Below are positions 33,628 to 43,992 of a stretch of DNA of 64,000 nt, one piece after another. The stretch spans positions 53,914 to 117,913 of the forward strand of contig PDIM01000010.1 in the NCBI GenBank assembly GCA_002811675.1, given 5' to 3'. The notes under the pieces were generated by a model that saw only the letters and a program-made list of their open reading frames with translations, did no database searches and was not told where the DNA came from. The first letter of the stretch is position 1, and each line of letters begins with the position of its first letter. The translations under genes were made by a program, and so were the position numbers. Origin of the DNA: Ichthyosporea sp. XGB-2017a (Eukaryota; Opisthokonta; Ichthyosporea).

Positions 33628-34815
33628 ATGAGCATGGAAGTCGATGGAGAAGCTCCTTCGGTGGAGGTGATTTATGGCACCATATCTTTTGGAGGAAGAA
33701 CAAAGAATCCAGACGCTGATAAGATTTTGGAGACGGTGGCAGCTGCCAATGTCCGTCATTTGGATGCGGGATTTATATATAGTGGAGGAGCAGCGGAAAA
33801 ATTACTGGGTGAATCAAATGCTGCAGCGAACTTTGTTATCGACACAAAAGTTTGCCCTTTTGGTAAATATTCTTTGTCAAAGGAATCCATCCATTACCAG
33901 TTCAAGGAAAGCTGTGCCCGATTAGGAGTGACTTCGTTCAATATTTTCTACCTCCAGTCCCCAGATAGAAAGACCCCCATTGAAGAAACTTTGGCTGCTG
34001 TTAATGAAATATATCTAAACGGAGGCTTCAAGGAGTTTGGCCTCTCCAATTATGCTTCATGGGAGGTGGTTCACATCTATCATATATGCAAAAATAATGG
34101 GTGGATACTTCCTTCGGTTTATCAAGGTATATATAACTACCTTACTCGAGGCATAGAAAAGGAGCTCTTGCCAGCTCTGCGTAGCTTGAATATTAGATTT
34201 TATGCATATAATCCCCTTGCTGGCGGAATTCTTACTGGCAAACACTCTTATGAAACTGGAACTGGAAGCAAAGTGAATGAGCAGCCGATATCGAGATTCT
34301 TTGCCCATGCATGGGCTGACATGTAAGTATAGTCTCATTTTGTTTCTGTGGAGAAGAGCTCTTTTGCACAAGCACTCCGGAATTCTCATCGCTTTGCCTA
34401 ATTGTTTGTTTTGCATAGATATCGTGATCGCTACTGGAAGAAAGGGTACTTTTCAGGAATTGACATGGTTAGACAGGCTGTTGAATTTGAAAAGGAACAA
34501 GGGACGGAACTGAGCATGACATCTACAGCATTGACATGGTTAAGGAAGCATAGCGCTTTGCGGGGTGAACTTGGGGGTGAGTGTTTGATATGGTGATCCT
34601 ATATACATGAATGAGTGAAAGGTGGTAGCAACTGACTTTCTTGTACTTATTTTTTATTTATGCTAGATGCAATTGTTTTGGGAGGTTGGACAGTTGAGCA
34701 AGTGGAAGAGAATTTGTGTGCTGCCGATTTTGATTTCCTCCCTGTTTCTGTCCAAGCTGCAGTTGATCTGGCGTGGTATGTGACTTTGCCAGATTCTGCT
34801 AATTACTTCAAATAG
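33628..34815 (+). CDS. Aldo-keto reductase, AKR7 (aflatoxin aldehyde reductase) type
   Basis: Three exons (33628-34322, 34419-34576, 34667-34815) give 333 residues. The fold and family marks are clear: YGTISFGG start, HLDAGFIYS, GFKEFGLSNYASWEV, YAYNPLAGGILTGKH, RYWKKGYF, ending with DAIVLGGW and the NYF C-terminus as in AKR7. AKR7 enzymes reduce dicarbonyls and succinic semialdehyde with NADPH. Catalytic Asp46, Tyr51 and Lys74 are present, but the tetrad His is Gln110 (FYLQSPD instead of FYLHxPD). This may change activity. Two Met codons stand at the start (33628 and 33634); either could be used. Confidence 0.9.
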
Positions 34816-34923
34816 CTGTTTTAAACTCCATGTTTACTTTACTATACTCATTTCATCCTAAGTATTTCCTTGAATAAACCACTCACGTGCGCATAAAAAG
34901 AGAGTCACTTACCCGGGCGCCCT

Positions 34924-35853
34924 TCAGTTAATGCCCTCTATTTCTTCGGTGAGTAGGTCAAGCACTTGATCTAATATCTCACCTGATTTCCCCAGGAAGG
35001 AGTACTTGCACGACGCTGTAGCAGGGGTTTCTTCCAAATTGATTTCTACTACTGGTGTCCCCCTTGCCGATACTATTGGTACAAAACCAGCTGCTGGATA
35101 AACTTGAACCGAAGTTCCCACAACAATAAGCATGTCGCATTTGCTCAACAGAAGATCGCAGGCCCTCATGATATTTGAGTTAAGTGTTTCCCCAAACCAG
35201 ACAATATCAGGCCGTAGAAGACCCTTGCAAGCTTTTTGCGAAACAATATTTTGACACTTTGGAAGATCTTTATCCGGAATCCACACGCTGTCAGCTAGCT
35301 CGCTTCCGCTGCAAATGGCACTAGTTCCATCCTCATACTGTTCGGCTGGATTCTTAAGATAGGAAGACTTAGGCCCGAGCGCTTCGACAATAGGAATATC
35401 ATAGTTTGAAGTTTTGTTACCACATCTTGTGCATTTCACTCGCCAAAGAGAGCCGTGCATTTCAAAAACTCGGCGATTTCCAGCCTCACTATGGAGCCCA
35501 TCGACATTTTGTGTAATCACTGAAACTTCAGCCCCGAAGTCCCTTTCCATGAGATCTTGCAACTTCGTGATGGCATAGTGGCCTTTGTTTGGAGATATAG
35601 CTGATACCAGTTCTCTTCGGTAGCTATAGAACTGCCACACCAATGAAGGGTCGCTTCTAAAAGCTTCAGGGGTTGCCAAACTCTGAGCGCTATATGTCCT
35701 CCACAGGCCTCCAGCACCGCGGAAGGTTGGAACACCAGATTCAGCAGATATACCCGCACCAGTCAAAAACACAATGTTCTTGCATCTAAGAAGCTCTCCG
35801 ACAAACACTTTCAGGCGTGCTGTAGAAGATGCAGTGGGACCTGAAGAAGTCAT
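34924..35853 (-). CDS. SIRT5: SIRT5-like NAD-dependent lysine deacylase
   Basis: A 309-residue class III sirtuin. NAD-binding motifs GAGISAESGVPTFRG and TQNVDGLH are intact and the catalytic His is H133 (EMHGS). Zinc cysteines are C141/C144 and most likely C200/C209. The segment GAGGLWRTYSAQSLATP followed by WQFYSYRREL is nearly that of human SIRT5, including Tyr76 and Arg79, which correspond to the Tyr-x-x-Arg pair that binds succinyl/malonyl groups. Desuccinylase activity is therefore predicted rather than deacetylase. An insertion of about 35 residues sits between the zinc pairs. The N-terminus is short and not clearly a mitochondrial presequence. Single exon; its stop is 108 bp from the reductase stop. 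Confidence 0.92.
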   Translation of the reverse strand: MTSSGPTASSTARLKVFVGELLRCKNIVFLTGAGISAESGVPTFRGAGGLWRTYSAQSLATPEAFRSDPSLVWQFYSYRRELVSAISPNKGHYAITKLQDLMERDFGAEVSVITQNVDGLHSEAGNRRVFEMHGSLWRVKCTRCGNKTSNYDIPIVEALGPKSSYLKNPAEQYEDGTSAICSGSELADSVWIPDKDLPKCQNIVSQKACKGLLRPDIVWFGETLNSNIMRACDLLLSKCDMLIVVGTSVQVYPAAGFVPIVSARGTPVVEINLEETPATASCKYSFLGKSGEILDQVLDLLTEEIEGIN

Positions 35854-35997
35854 GGTTTAAATCTAAATCAATCAAGCATGCCTTTTACAGTCAACAGCCT
35901 CGGCAATGACAAAATCAAAATCAGACTGTTTCACCTATCACCTTTGTCGTTTTTTATTTTTAAATTGGCTCGTTTTCTTTCTTTTTGCTTTCGTCCA

Positions 35998-36557
35998 CTA
36001 GAAAGAGAGGAAGGAGCATGCAGAGTAGAGCAGCGATACGATTTTAGCTCCTTCAACAAGGACGTACGCAAGATGCGCTTTCGAATCACCGGGAGGCTTC
36101 CCTGCAATAAAAGCTGCGGCTCGCTCATTTAAAATCGGGGCCAGCCACAGCCACTGGGCAAGAGCCAAGCATGTTGCTAAAGAGAGTGAAGAGAATCCCG
36201 TACTGCTATTGACATACTGGTAACCTCCAACCCGGACGTGCTGGAAATAAATCCCCCATACAGTGCCACATAGCGCGATCTCCAGTTTGCGAATAGCTGA
36301 AAATACGTGACGCCCAACATCGAAGCCAATTGCCTTTGTCAAGGTCGGTGCATTAAATTTCGCCCTCGCTTCCACACAGATTCCTATTCCAAATCAAAAC
36401 CCAGAAGATGTCGATGTATGAAAAAATGCAAGTGTTAGGAAACTTTGCACCATAGACACGTCCATTTCGAGGGCACCACAGTCCTATACCTACCAATACA
36501 GACACCACTCCAAATCAGTGACACTGCAGGCACACTTACAAGACCAATTGCATGCAT
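35998..36557 (-). CDS. Small predicted 4-TM membrane protein, bacterial-type family
   Basis: Two exons, 36494-36557 and 35998-36383, join in phase 1 to 149 residues. Four hydrophobic segments can be seen, starting at VSVPAVSLIWSGVCIG, FSAIRKLEIALCGTVWGIYF, SLATCLALAQWLWLAP and VEGAKIVSLLYSAC. The pattern resembles short uncharacterised bacterial membrane proteins with a KFxAPxLxxxVAxxVGR motif (here KFNAPTLTKAIGFDVGR), then a WLxP-LxxRxxxxxAGxPP loop (here WLAPILNERAAAFIAGKPP). I do not know its function. Without the first exon the frame would lack an ATG and the first membrane segment, which supports the intron. It lies head-to-head with the next gene and behind SIRT5. Confidence 0.6.
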
Positions 36558-36987
36558 TTTCTTTAATCTCTCACTTCTTCCTTTACTTCTTGCTCAAGTA
36601 CGAATACAAATGGAACATCAACTTATAGTGGGGAGGGGCCGAGGGGGGAGTTTTACTGTAGTAAACCTGTTATGTAACAACAACAAAGCCTGAAGGTGAC
36701 TGCACTGGTGATCAGTGCAGAAACTCAGCAACCCTAACCCTGTGCCCTAACCCGAGAACAAATTGAATATATAATTCTGGCACAGTTTTGAATTCTTCGA
36801 CCCGCCTTGCAAGTTGCACGCCCCTTTATTTTTTCATTTGAAATTTTGAGTTTTGAGCAGCTTTGTTTTGTAATTTGTAATTTGTAATCTGTTCTTCTTG
36901 CCTTCATGTTCAGGGGATTTTATTCATATGTAACTAGTGGTGCCTGATTAGATATAACTTCAGTCTTTGAAAATATATAATATAAGA
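36558..36987. promoter_or_regulatory. Divergent promoter region with CCCTAACCC elements
   Basis: A 430 bp region between the 4-TM gene and the Ser-rich protein gene. ACCCTAACCCTGTGCCCTAACCC occupies about 36731-36753, carrying three CCCTAA/ACCCT units in 23 bases. It is too short and degenerate to be telomeric. TAATTTGTAATTTGTAAT short repeats follow at about 36868-36887. Confidence 0.45.
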
Positions 36988-39908
36988 ATGCCTATTGCCT
37001 CTTCTCTGAAAATTCCAACCGGGGCTTCTGAAGTGATAGAACTTGTGAGCACTCTCAAGGCTTGCAGCGAACAACTTGATAAAGTGGCAAGAGCCCTGCA
37101 GCCCATACATAATGAAAAGACCTTTCCAGAACCTACTGCTTCGGATCAGAAACTAGTGTAAGCCTCTCTGTAAATCCAAAGTGGTTTATAGCTTTGGGAG
37201 TATCTTTTGACTAACAGACTTTTTAATTCCCCCTCCCACTTCCTTCTTTGTTTTGCATATGTATCTATACGCTTAGGCCAAAGAAAAATGAAAAGATTTC
37301 TGAAAGGGGAAGTACCAAAAGTGCTACAGGAAAAAAGGGAAAGAATAAGTCTAACAAGGCCTCTCCAAATTCTGGTGGAAAGCATCCGAAGCCCTCCACA
37401 GTCATGAAGAAAACGTTCGCATCACTTGCTCGAGAGACGCAGAAGAAAGATCATACTGATCTTTACACATACGTTAGCATAGAAGACAATGAGAAAATCC
37501 TTTGCAACTCTAATATTTATCGCACGCATCTTGACAAGCATTCTTTTTTTTCCAACGCACCTAAACCGGTCGACATATCCTTAGTAAATAGCCACGTAAC
37601 TGATATGAGCAGCTTTTTTGATGAGCAAAGTCAACTCAATCTACAATACAATAATCGATCAGAGCAAAGCAGTGCCAGTGTTTTCATAACCCAAAACGAT
37701 AAATATAGTACGGCGGACAATGCAGGCTCCTCTTCCGGCTACAAATCTAGTCCCGGAACCCAATCGCCGTCTCCACGAGCAAATTCTCCTTCTTTTTTGT
37801 CCCCGACCAAGGTAAGCGCAGGATGTTCTTTTCCCTCGATTTTCCGTCGCTAATTTCTGAATCCGCATTGTAGGGAATTTACAGGGGGCGTCGACAAACT
37901 CAACCTTCGCCGGAGCCGGTCAGGGCCTTGTCCCCATCTGTAAGCTTCACAGCACGTTTACATCAAGACCTTATGGCTTTCTTGTTTTGCTAACTCTTTC
38001 CGATGTCCTTGTTTATCTTGTGTCTAGCAGTCATATATTTTATCGGAGCCCATGGCGTCGGTGAACTCCAGTCTTGATTTCAGTTCTCCTTCTAGCTCTC
38101 CTCTCAAGGTTGGTGGTGAATGGGAAATGAACATGAGTAATTTGGGTATCAAACGCGTAGAAGCCATCCCCGTCGATGACGTGAAGGAATCCAGTGCTGT
38201 AAATGTACACAACGGCCAGAACCCCATTTCCAATCACGTCAATAATGATAATAGCGTTGAGTACATCCTCTCTTCTTTCCTATCGGTGGTGAAGCTCGCA
38301 AAAACAATGCGAAAAAGATCAAGATCTAAATACCACGCACTTCTTCGGCTTACTAGTGACACATATCCTGCAAACAGGTCCGAAAGAGACTTGCTCCGCA
38401 AAAATCTTAAGCTCCTTACACACATTTCAAAATTTTGTGCCCATATGGATCACGTATACCACAATCTTGTTTCGTCGTTTAAGGAAGTTAAGTTGGTTTT
38501 GCTTAGTCCTGGAACACAAGAACAAAGTGACCCAGCATCAAGAGATACCTTAGTATCATCTATAGAAAAAATTATCGCGAAGCACATGAGACTTCTGTCA
38601 CAGGAGCGTTCTAAATTTGAACAGCTTGAAAAAGTTAGCAATAGCCCAAAGTATGTGATTAAAAGAATCAACGCTGACTACCAAATGTCTGTGGAATCGA
38701 TAGAGCATAGGAAACAATTTTTTAAAGAAAGCCTTCTGATGGCGGCCCGGGACTGTATTCAAAATGAAAGTAGGCGAGATTTTAGTGAACTAGACAATGA
38801 TTTCGTTAAAACTGAATCATCCGGCTATAGGTCTACACATCCCAACCCAAAGCTCAATCAGGCCGTTTTTAATGTCAAGAGGGAAGAAAGTAATTTTAAT
38901 AAGAGGTTGATGTTAAAAACCCTTCAAAACATGCGTGGAATAGACAAGCTATCAGCCAAGAGATATGAGCACGGAGAATCCCCGTCCACCGATAATACAA
39001 ACAGAATTTCACTTGATGTTGCCTCAGCGGCGCTAAATAGCAGAAAGAGTATACAAAGTGACGAAAATTGCCAAGAAAGTGAAGCTGTTTTCGAAAGTTA
39101 CCGTGTTACTTCCTCCCCAAAGAGTGGGTCGGAGTCGCATTCGGTTAAAGGGAGAAAACAAAGTTTTCCCATTCAGCAGTTTTCTGGATCCTCTATTTCG
39201 CTTTCCAGTGAAGGTTCTTTGTACTATAGTGCTGATGAAGAAAGTCTTGATGTTTTGGACACATTGGATACAACATTAATTAATAGTTCTGAATACGTTG
39301 TTAACTTTGGAAGCCCGCCTTTGAAACCCAATCAAGAAGCGAGCAAAGACTATAGTACGCTTTTAAGCACGGACTGTTCTGCCGATGATGGGGTGCCTGT
39401 GGCCCGTGGAAACGATTTTAAACCCTTGCTGTGTCATCAAGAAGTCCTCTCTGACGAAACTTTAGAAACAGGCGAAAAAATCGAAAGTCACCAAATTCTC
39501 TCCGATGAAGTGTCTGAAACAGAGGAAGCTGTTTTTACGAACGATCCTGCATATATAGATAGCTTATATTTGAGTGATAATAGTACAAAAATCAAAAGCA
39601 ATATCCCGGCATTTAGAAACAGGTCCCCTTCCTCCACAAAAAGCACCAGTTCAAACACAAATAATAAGACTGGTCCAAAGGATGAACTAGATTTATTTTT
39701 TAGAGCACAAAAAAATTCATCCGATTGCGATAGTTTAAAAGTACAACCGAACGAGCCAACTGTTTCGGAGGACAAAAAACGGGGGAAAACGATTTTAAAG
39801 AAAGCAGTAGATGCATTTAAGATTAAAAGGAAGCCACAGCAGGAAAAGAAATCGTTGGCTGATATTGCGTATGCACTTAAGGTTCAAAAGCTAGCGGAAA
39901 GAAACTGA
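36988..39908 (+). CDS. Ser-rich protein of unknown function, 883 residues
   Basis: Four exons (36988-37157, 37277-37811, 37874-37939, 38028-39908) join in frame. I do not recognise the protein. Exon 1 codes a short helix (SEVIELVSTLKACSEQLDKVARAL); residues about 58-95 are Lys-rich. A conserved-looking patch DHTDLYTYVSIEDNEKIL follows. Long Ser/Pro-rich disordered stretches come next, then a helical region in exon 4 (about residues 330-480) with VEYILSSFLSVVKLAKTMRKRSRSK and repeated amphipathic helices. The end is Lys-rich (GKTILKKAVDAFKIKRK). Several SP sites suggest phosphorylation. A cytoskeletal or scaffold role is possible but only a guess. The exon 4 acceptor could be three bases later without changing frame. 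The stop is 41 bp from that of the sugar transporter. Confidence 0.75.
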
Positions 39909-39949
39909 AAGAAGCGTTCCTTTCTGATGTTGGGTTTGGCTAGACAAAA

Positions 39950-42542
39950 TTATCCTTCACTTTCTTCTTCTATATCATCTCTTTCTTCACGGTCTGTCTC
40001 CGAGGCGGGTTCCTCGACAGGAAGTACAAAGCAGCAGCCAAAGCAGAATTTGATATAGTTCAAGTAACTGCTCAAACTGTCAACAGTGAATGCGGCATCT
40101 AACAAAGTTGAGTCCACTCCTGGTAAACAATATTATATTAGTAACATATTTTGCACACAAAAGATATTCACGCTAAGACTATAGAACAAACCTTTTGTTT
40201 CGGGAACGGAAAATACGGCAAATAAAACATTATTTATGAGGCAGCCACACCAAATGATGTAAAATACCTTTGTTCCAAAGAAAGAAAGGGCAAAAATAGT
40301 TGATACGCATACAAAAGTATTTGCTACATAAAACACATGCGTAAGTCATATAGTCCAGAACCAAAATAAAAATCCAAAACAGACTGGTAGTGCTTACGTT
40401 TCAAACTTACCTGCCCAGTTAAAGAAACTTGTCACTGCAAATGCTTTTGATCTATATTTGAGGGGGTAAATTTCAGACGGAATCACCCAAGAGAGAGGGC
40501 CCCAGGATAGAGAGAAAAAAAAGAGAAAGCAAGACAGGGCTAAGCAACACACAAACCCATAATCAAAGCCCATATAGAGAGCAACAGTTGACAAAAGAAC
40601 AGGCATAAAGAGCATGAAGCTACCAAGAATAAGCATGGTCTTTCTTCCCACCCTGTCCATGATAACTACTGAAACAATAGCCCCAACCAAGTGACTTAAG
40701 CCAAGGGCGATGTTATAAGCATACGGCACCGTAATACTCCAAACAGACATTATAATTAACGAATAGTTAAGAACGCAACTAATGCCTAAAAGCATGAAAG
40801 AGAGAAAATGCAAATTTAGCTAACAGCCCCTCATTAATACTACTAGACGACACCAAAGAGCATACCATACCTGATAAGTGTTGAAAAACTTGAAGACAGC
40901 TTCCAGTCGATACTTTTAACCACAGCTCCTTTTTAAAAAGATCTCCCCACGTTCCAGTGCCAATTCTCTGTTCATACTCAGTCATTACTTTCAATTCCTT
41001 CAATTCCGTTGAAATAGGATCTAAAGATACAAAACATGGTTACCAAAATGGCTTCTAATTAAAGCGTAGCACCATATCTGCTTAACATACCTGGCCTTAT
41101 CGTTGCTAATATTACCGCCGCATCATCTTCTCTACCTTTCTTCATAAACCACCTCGGGCTCTCTGGAAGAAACGCAATCCCGCAAGCAAAGAGTGCACAA
41201 ATACAAAATTGCCCACCAATTGAATACCTCCACCCATTTTCGTAACTTTCCACTCCAAAATTCACGAGAAATGCGATAACAATCCCCAAAGCAATGGACA
41301 ACTGTTGAAGCGTCACAAGTCTTCCTTTTAAATACCGAGGAGAAAGCTCGCTGAAAAGCATAGGACTTGACAACGAAAGAACTCCAATCCCCACCCCAGC
41401 GAGGAAGCGTCCCACTAACAGTACAGGAAAGTTTGGAGCGAACACTGACGTTGTGGAAGGGCAAAAGCATATGAAAGCAATGTTAATAAAGCATGGCAGC
41501 GTTTTTCATTAAATTCAGGGAATATAAAAAACACTTACATTGAATGGCCATTCCACATAAATCTGCAATGGCAAAAGCAAAAGATGTGTACTTTCGACCA
41601 AATTTATCTGAAATCCTCGCAGTGAAAAGGGACATAAGCCAAGAACCCAACATATAAATCCTTCAACAGAACAATGATTAGAAGAGGACAGAGCATTAGT
41701 AGCCAAATAAGAACGCTTCAACATAGAAACATTCTGAAGTCTTACCCAACAAAAAGTGCAGCACTTTGAGCAAATGAAGTTGATACACAAGATTTATCTT
41801 CAATCTCAAGATTTTCAGAGTCAATTGAGGTACCATTACCAGCACTAGCCGAATTAATGCCCCCGGGTATTTCACAAAAGACATCACTGATATCAAATTC
41901 TTTCTGAAAGTCTTTCATAAGTAAGGTCCCTCCCGTTGCACCAATGCCATATCCAAACAGGATTCCTATGATCCCAACGAACACAATTACACAAATTTCG
42001 CAATAAATGCTAAGTATTCTGCTTCTCTACACTTCAATCATCATGGAATCATTTTGGCACTTACCTCCAAGTGAAGAAAACAAAATCACAGAGTAAATGT
42101 ATTTGGCAGCATTCTCATTGTATTCCTCTACATATAACGATCGAGTCAGTGTACACATTCCCTAAAGAAATAAGCCAAATACATCTCACACAATTTTAGA
42201 CTAACCTTCTTCAACAAACTCCTCCCCTGATTCCAGATTACGTGAATGGTCTCTCCGCAGTTCTGCATACGAGTCACTAGTACCCGCATAGGGATTTCCT
42301 TCATAGTCATACACAGAGCTGAGAACGGAGCTTTCAACATCGTCATAATCGATATCGAGGGGTTTCTTTTTATCCCCCTTTTCCTTTTTTTTGCCTTTGT
42401 GCTTCTTCTTTTCCTTCTTCGACTTTTTCAAAGGCTGCATCGTTTCAGTTGCTTCCTCGCGTTCCTCCTCCATGCGAGCAGCCTCCTCCTCCTTCTCCAG
42501 CTGATCATGTTTGATCAATTCCGATTTGTGATCCTTATCCAT
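39950..42542 (-). CDS. MFS sugar transporter, 9 exons
   Basis: Nine exons, in transcript order 42206-42542, 42065-42127, 41746-41965, 41539-41660, 41091-41444, 40871-41020, 40411-40785, 40192-40323, 39950-40119, give 640 residues. All joins keep frame and restore the sugar-porter pattern: LFSSLGGILFGYGIGATGGTLL in TM1, ISDKFGRKY, VGRFLAGVGIGVLSLS, PESPRWF, then MDRVGRKTM, WVIPSEIYPLKYRSKA and the PETKG motif. This is the hexose/inositol porter group (SP family) with 12 predicted membrane segments. An unusual Lys/Glu-rich cytosolic N-terminus of about 110 residues precedes TM1, and a Cys-containing acidic tail follows TM12. Substrate cannot be read from sequence. It is the most intron-rich gene in the window. 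Confidence 0.88.
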
Positions 42543-43173
42543 GTTTGCATGCACAGCAGTGAATCTAACTACAACAGCACTACAAGAGTGGAGCAGAGCT
42601 GACACACCTTACATGTAGAGGAGGAGGAGGAGGAATGAATGGAATGAATGGGCCCTGCGAATGGAATGCCTGCCCATGTGTGTGTTTGGTCCATTGTAAT
42701 ATAAACAAAATCTCAATCATGATGGTTCTTTGATGAATGGGCATCTCCCTCCACTACCCTTCCCCTTCCCCTCTCTCCGGGGCCAGTGATGTGGATCAGC
42801 TGACCTACCACGTCCCACAGCCCCCCCCTCTCCTCCCTCTATGGCCTCTTCTCATGTCTTGGTATAACAATGCAATTGAAGGCGCAAACCTTGCACTTTT
42901 TCATTTTATTTGAAGTGCAACTGCACTCTCGAGCACTCTAGAGAAAAGATATACTTAAAGGAGAAGAAGTAAGCAGCTAGCGCGTGCCAGCTTATCCGTA
43001 GATAATTTCTTTCGAATAAATAATGGTTTAAACTTGTAGCGGCAGCCGCCATAAGCAAGTTCCACCCGTGTTTAAGGCTTATGCAAATGTTGCACAAGAG
43101 ATTCCTATGCCCCATTTCCTGCTTTCGTATTAAATATTTAAATAAGTTAATTTAGTTGCGAGCCAGTCGTCCC
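42543..43173. other. Intergenic between two - strand genes
   Basis: A 631 bp stretch holding the transporter promoter (GAGGAGGAGGAGGAGG at about 42618-42633, TGGGCCCTG near 42649) and the 3' UTR of the Shisa-like gene. A pair of AAGTGCA / TGCACTT elements lies at 42892-42926. No gene was seen. Confidence 0.4.
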
Positions 43174-43992
43174 TTACTTTTCCGAATATGCTGGTGGCTT
43201 CGTTTCGGGTTGCTCGGGACGATGAAGCTCTAGCGGAGGAGCACTGCTATTGCTCCCATCGCTTTCATCGTAGTAGATATACCCGTTGCCTCTTACCCCA
43301 TTGTTCATGTAGTACGGGTTAAAGTAACCTCGCTGCTCACTCTCGTTTCCTTGCTGGGTCGAATTACCTGCCGTGACATTTTGCTGATGAACGGGATAGT
43401 ACGGATGAGGAATCACCATGTGAGGCCTCCCAATTCCACTTGTATTCATTGGGCCGCTAACTTGGGGGTTGGGATTTCCCCTACCGACACCTCTTCCCTG
43501 TGCATATCCACGGATGGGAACGTATTCTTGCGTGTGTAGAGGCCTCTGTTGATATTCAAAACGGCCATTTCGGGAATCTGGACCAGGAACAGATCCATTG
43601 AAGTCATAAATGTTCCCATGAGAATTTGGTACTGTCCCATAGTGCGTAGTTTCATAAGAATGCACTAATTCAACCTTGCTTTTCTTTCCGTTACAACAAC
43701 ATGTGCAGCAACAACACATGCACATGATTGGCACAATGACCGCACAAAATGTAAGTACCGCCACTGCCACCACAACCCAGAATCCAATTTCCGCCAAATT
43801 GTTTATGTCTTCATCACAGCAGTAGTCTGAAGGCCATGGGCAGCATCTCTTGTCCCCAGAACAGAACTTAACATAGTTGACATCCTCGTCTATTGTCCAT
43901 ATGCTCGAGTATTTACACTCTTCCAGTGCTGCTACATTGCCAGTAGCAAAAGCTAGCGAAAGAAAAATAAACGCTAAATATCCCATAATCAA
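43174..43992 (-). CDS. Single-pass Cys-rich membrane protein with PPxY tail, Shisa/VOPP1/WBP1-like
   Basis: A 272-residue type I membrane protein. A signal peptide (about 1-22) precedes a short Cys-rich ectodomain (EECKYSS, FCSGDKRCCPWPSDYCCDED). One membrane helix follows (about 68-90), then a juxtamembrane cysteine cluster (CMCCCCTCCC), probably palmitoylated. The long Tyr/Pro/Asn/Gly-rich tail ends in KPPAY, a PPxY motif that binds WW domains of NEDD4-type ubiquitin ligases. The C-CC-CC ectodomain plus one TM plus PPxY tail matches the Shisa-like transmembrane adaptor superfamily described in animals. Homology is inferred from layout, not proven. Single exon; the start is MIMG at 43992, with the third-residue Met as an alternative. 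Confidence 0.7.
   Translation of the reverse strand: MIMGYLAFIFLSLAFATGNVAALEECKYSSIWTIDEDVNYVKFCSGDKRCCPWPSDYCCDEDINNLAEIGFWVVVAVAVLTFCAVIVPIMCMCCCCTCCCNGKKSKVELVHSYETTHYGTVPNSHGNIYDFNGSVPGPDSRNGRFEYQQRPLHTQEYVPIRGYAQGRGVGRGNPNPQVSGPMNTSGIGRPHMVIPHPYYPVHQQNVTAGNSTQQGNESEQRGYFNPYYMNNGVRGNGYIYYDESDGSNSSAPPLELHRPEQPETKPPAYSEK

Noticed and set aside
36731-36753. Interstitial telomere repeat
   Set aside because: Only about three degenerate CCCTAA-like units; the same element appears singly in other promoters, so a promoter motif is more plausible.
42146-42346. 66-codon frame that reads through the first intron of the sugar transporter
   Set aside because: It is in another frame of a coding exon and ends in the intron; no similarity.
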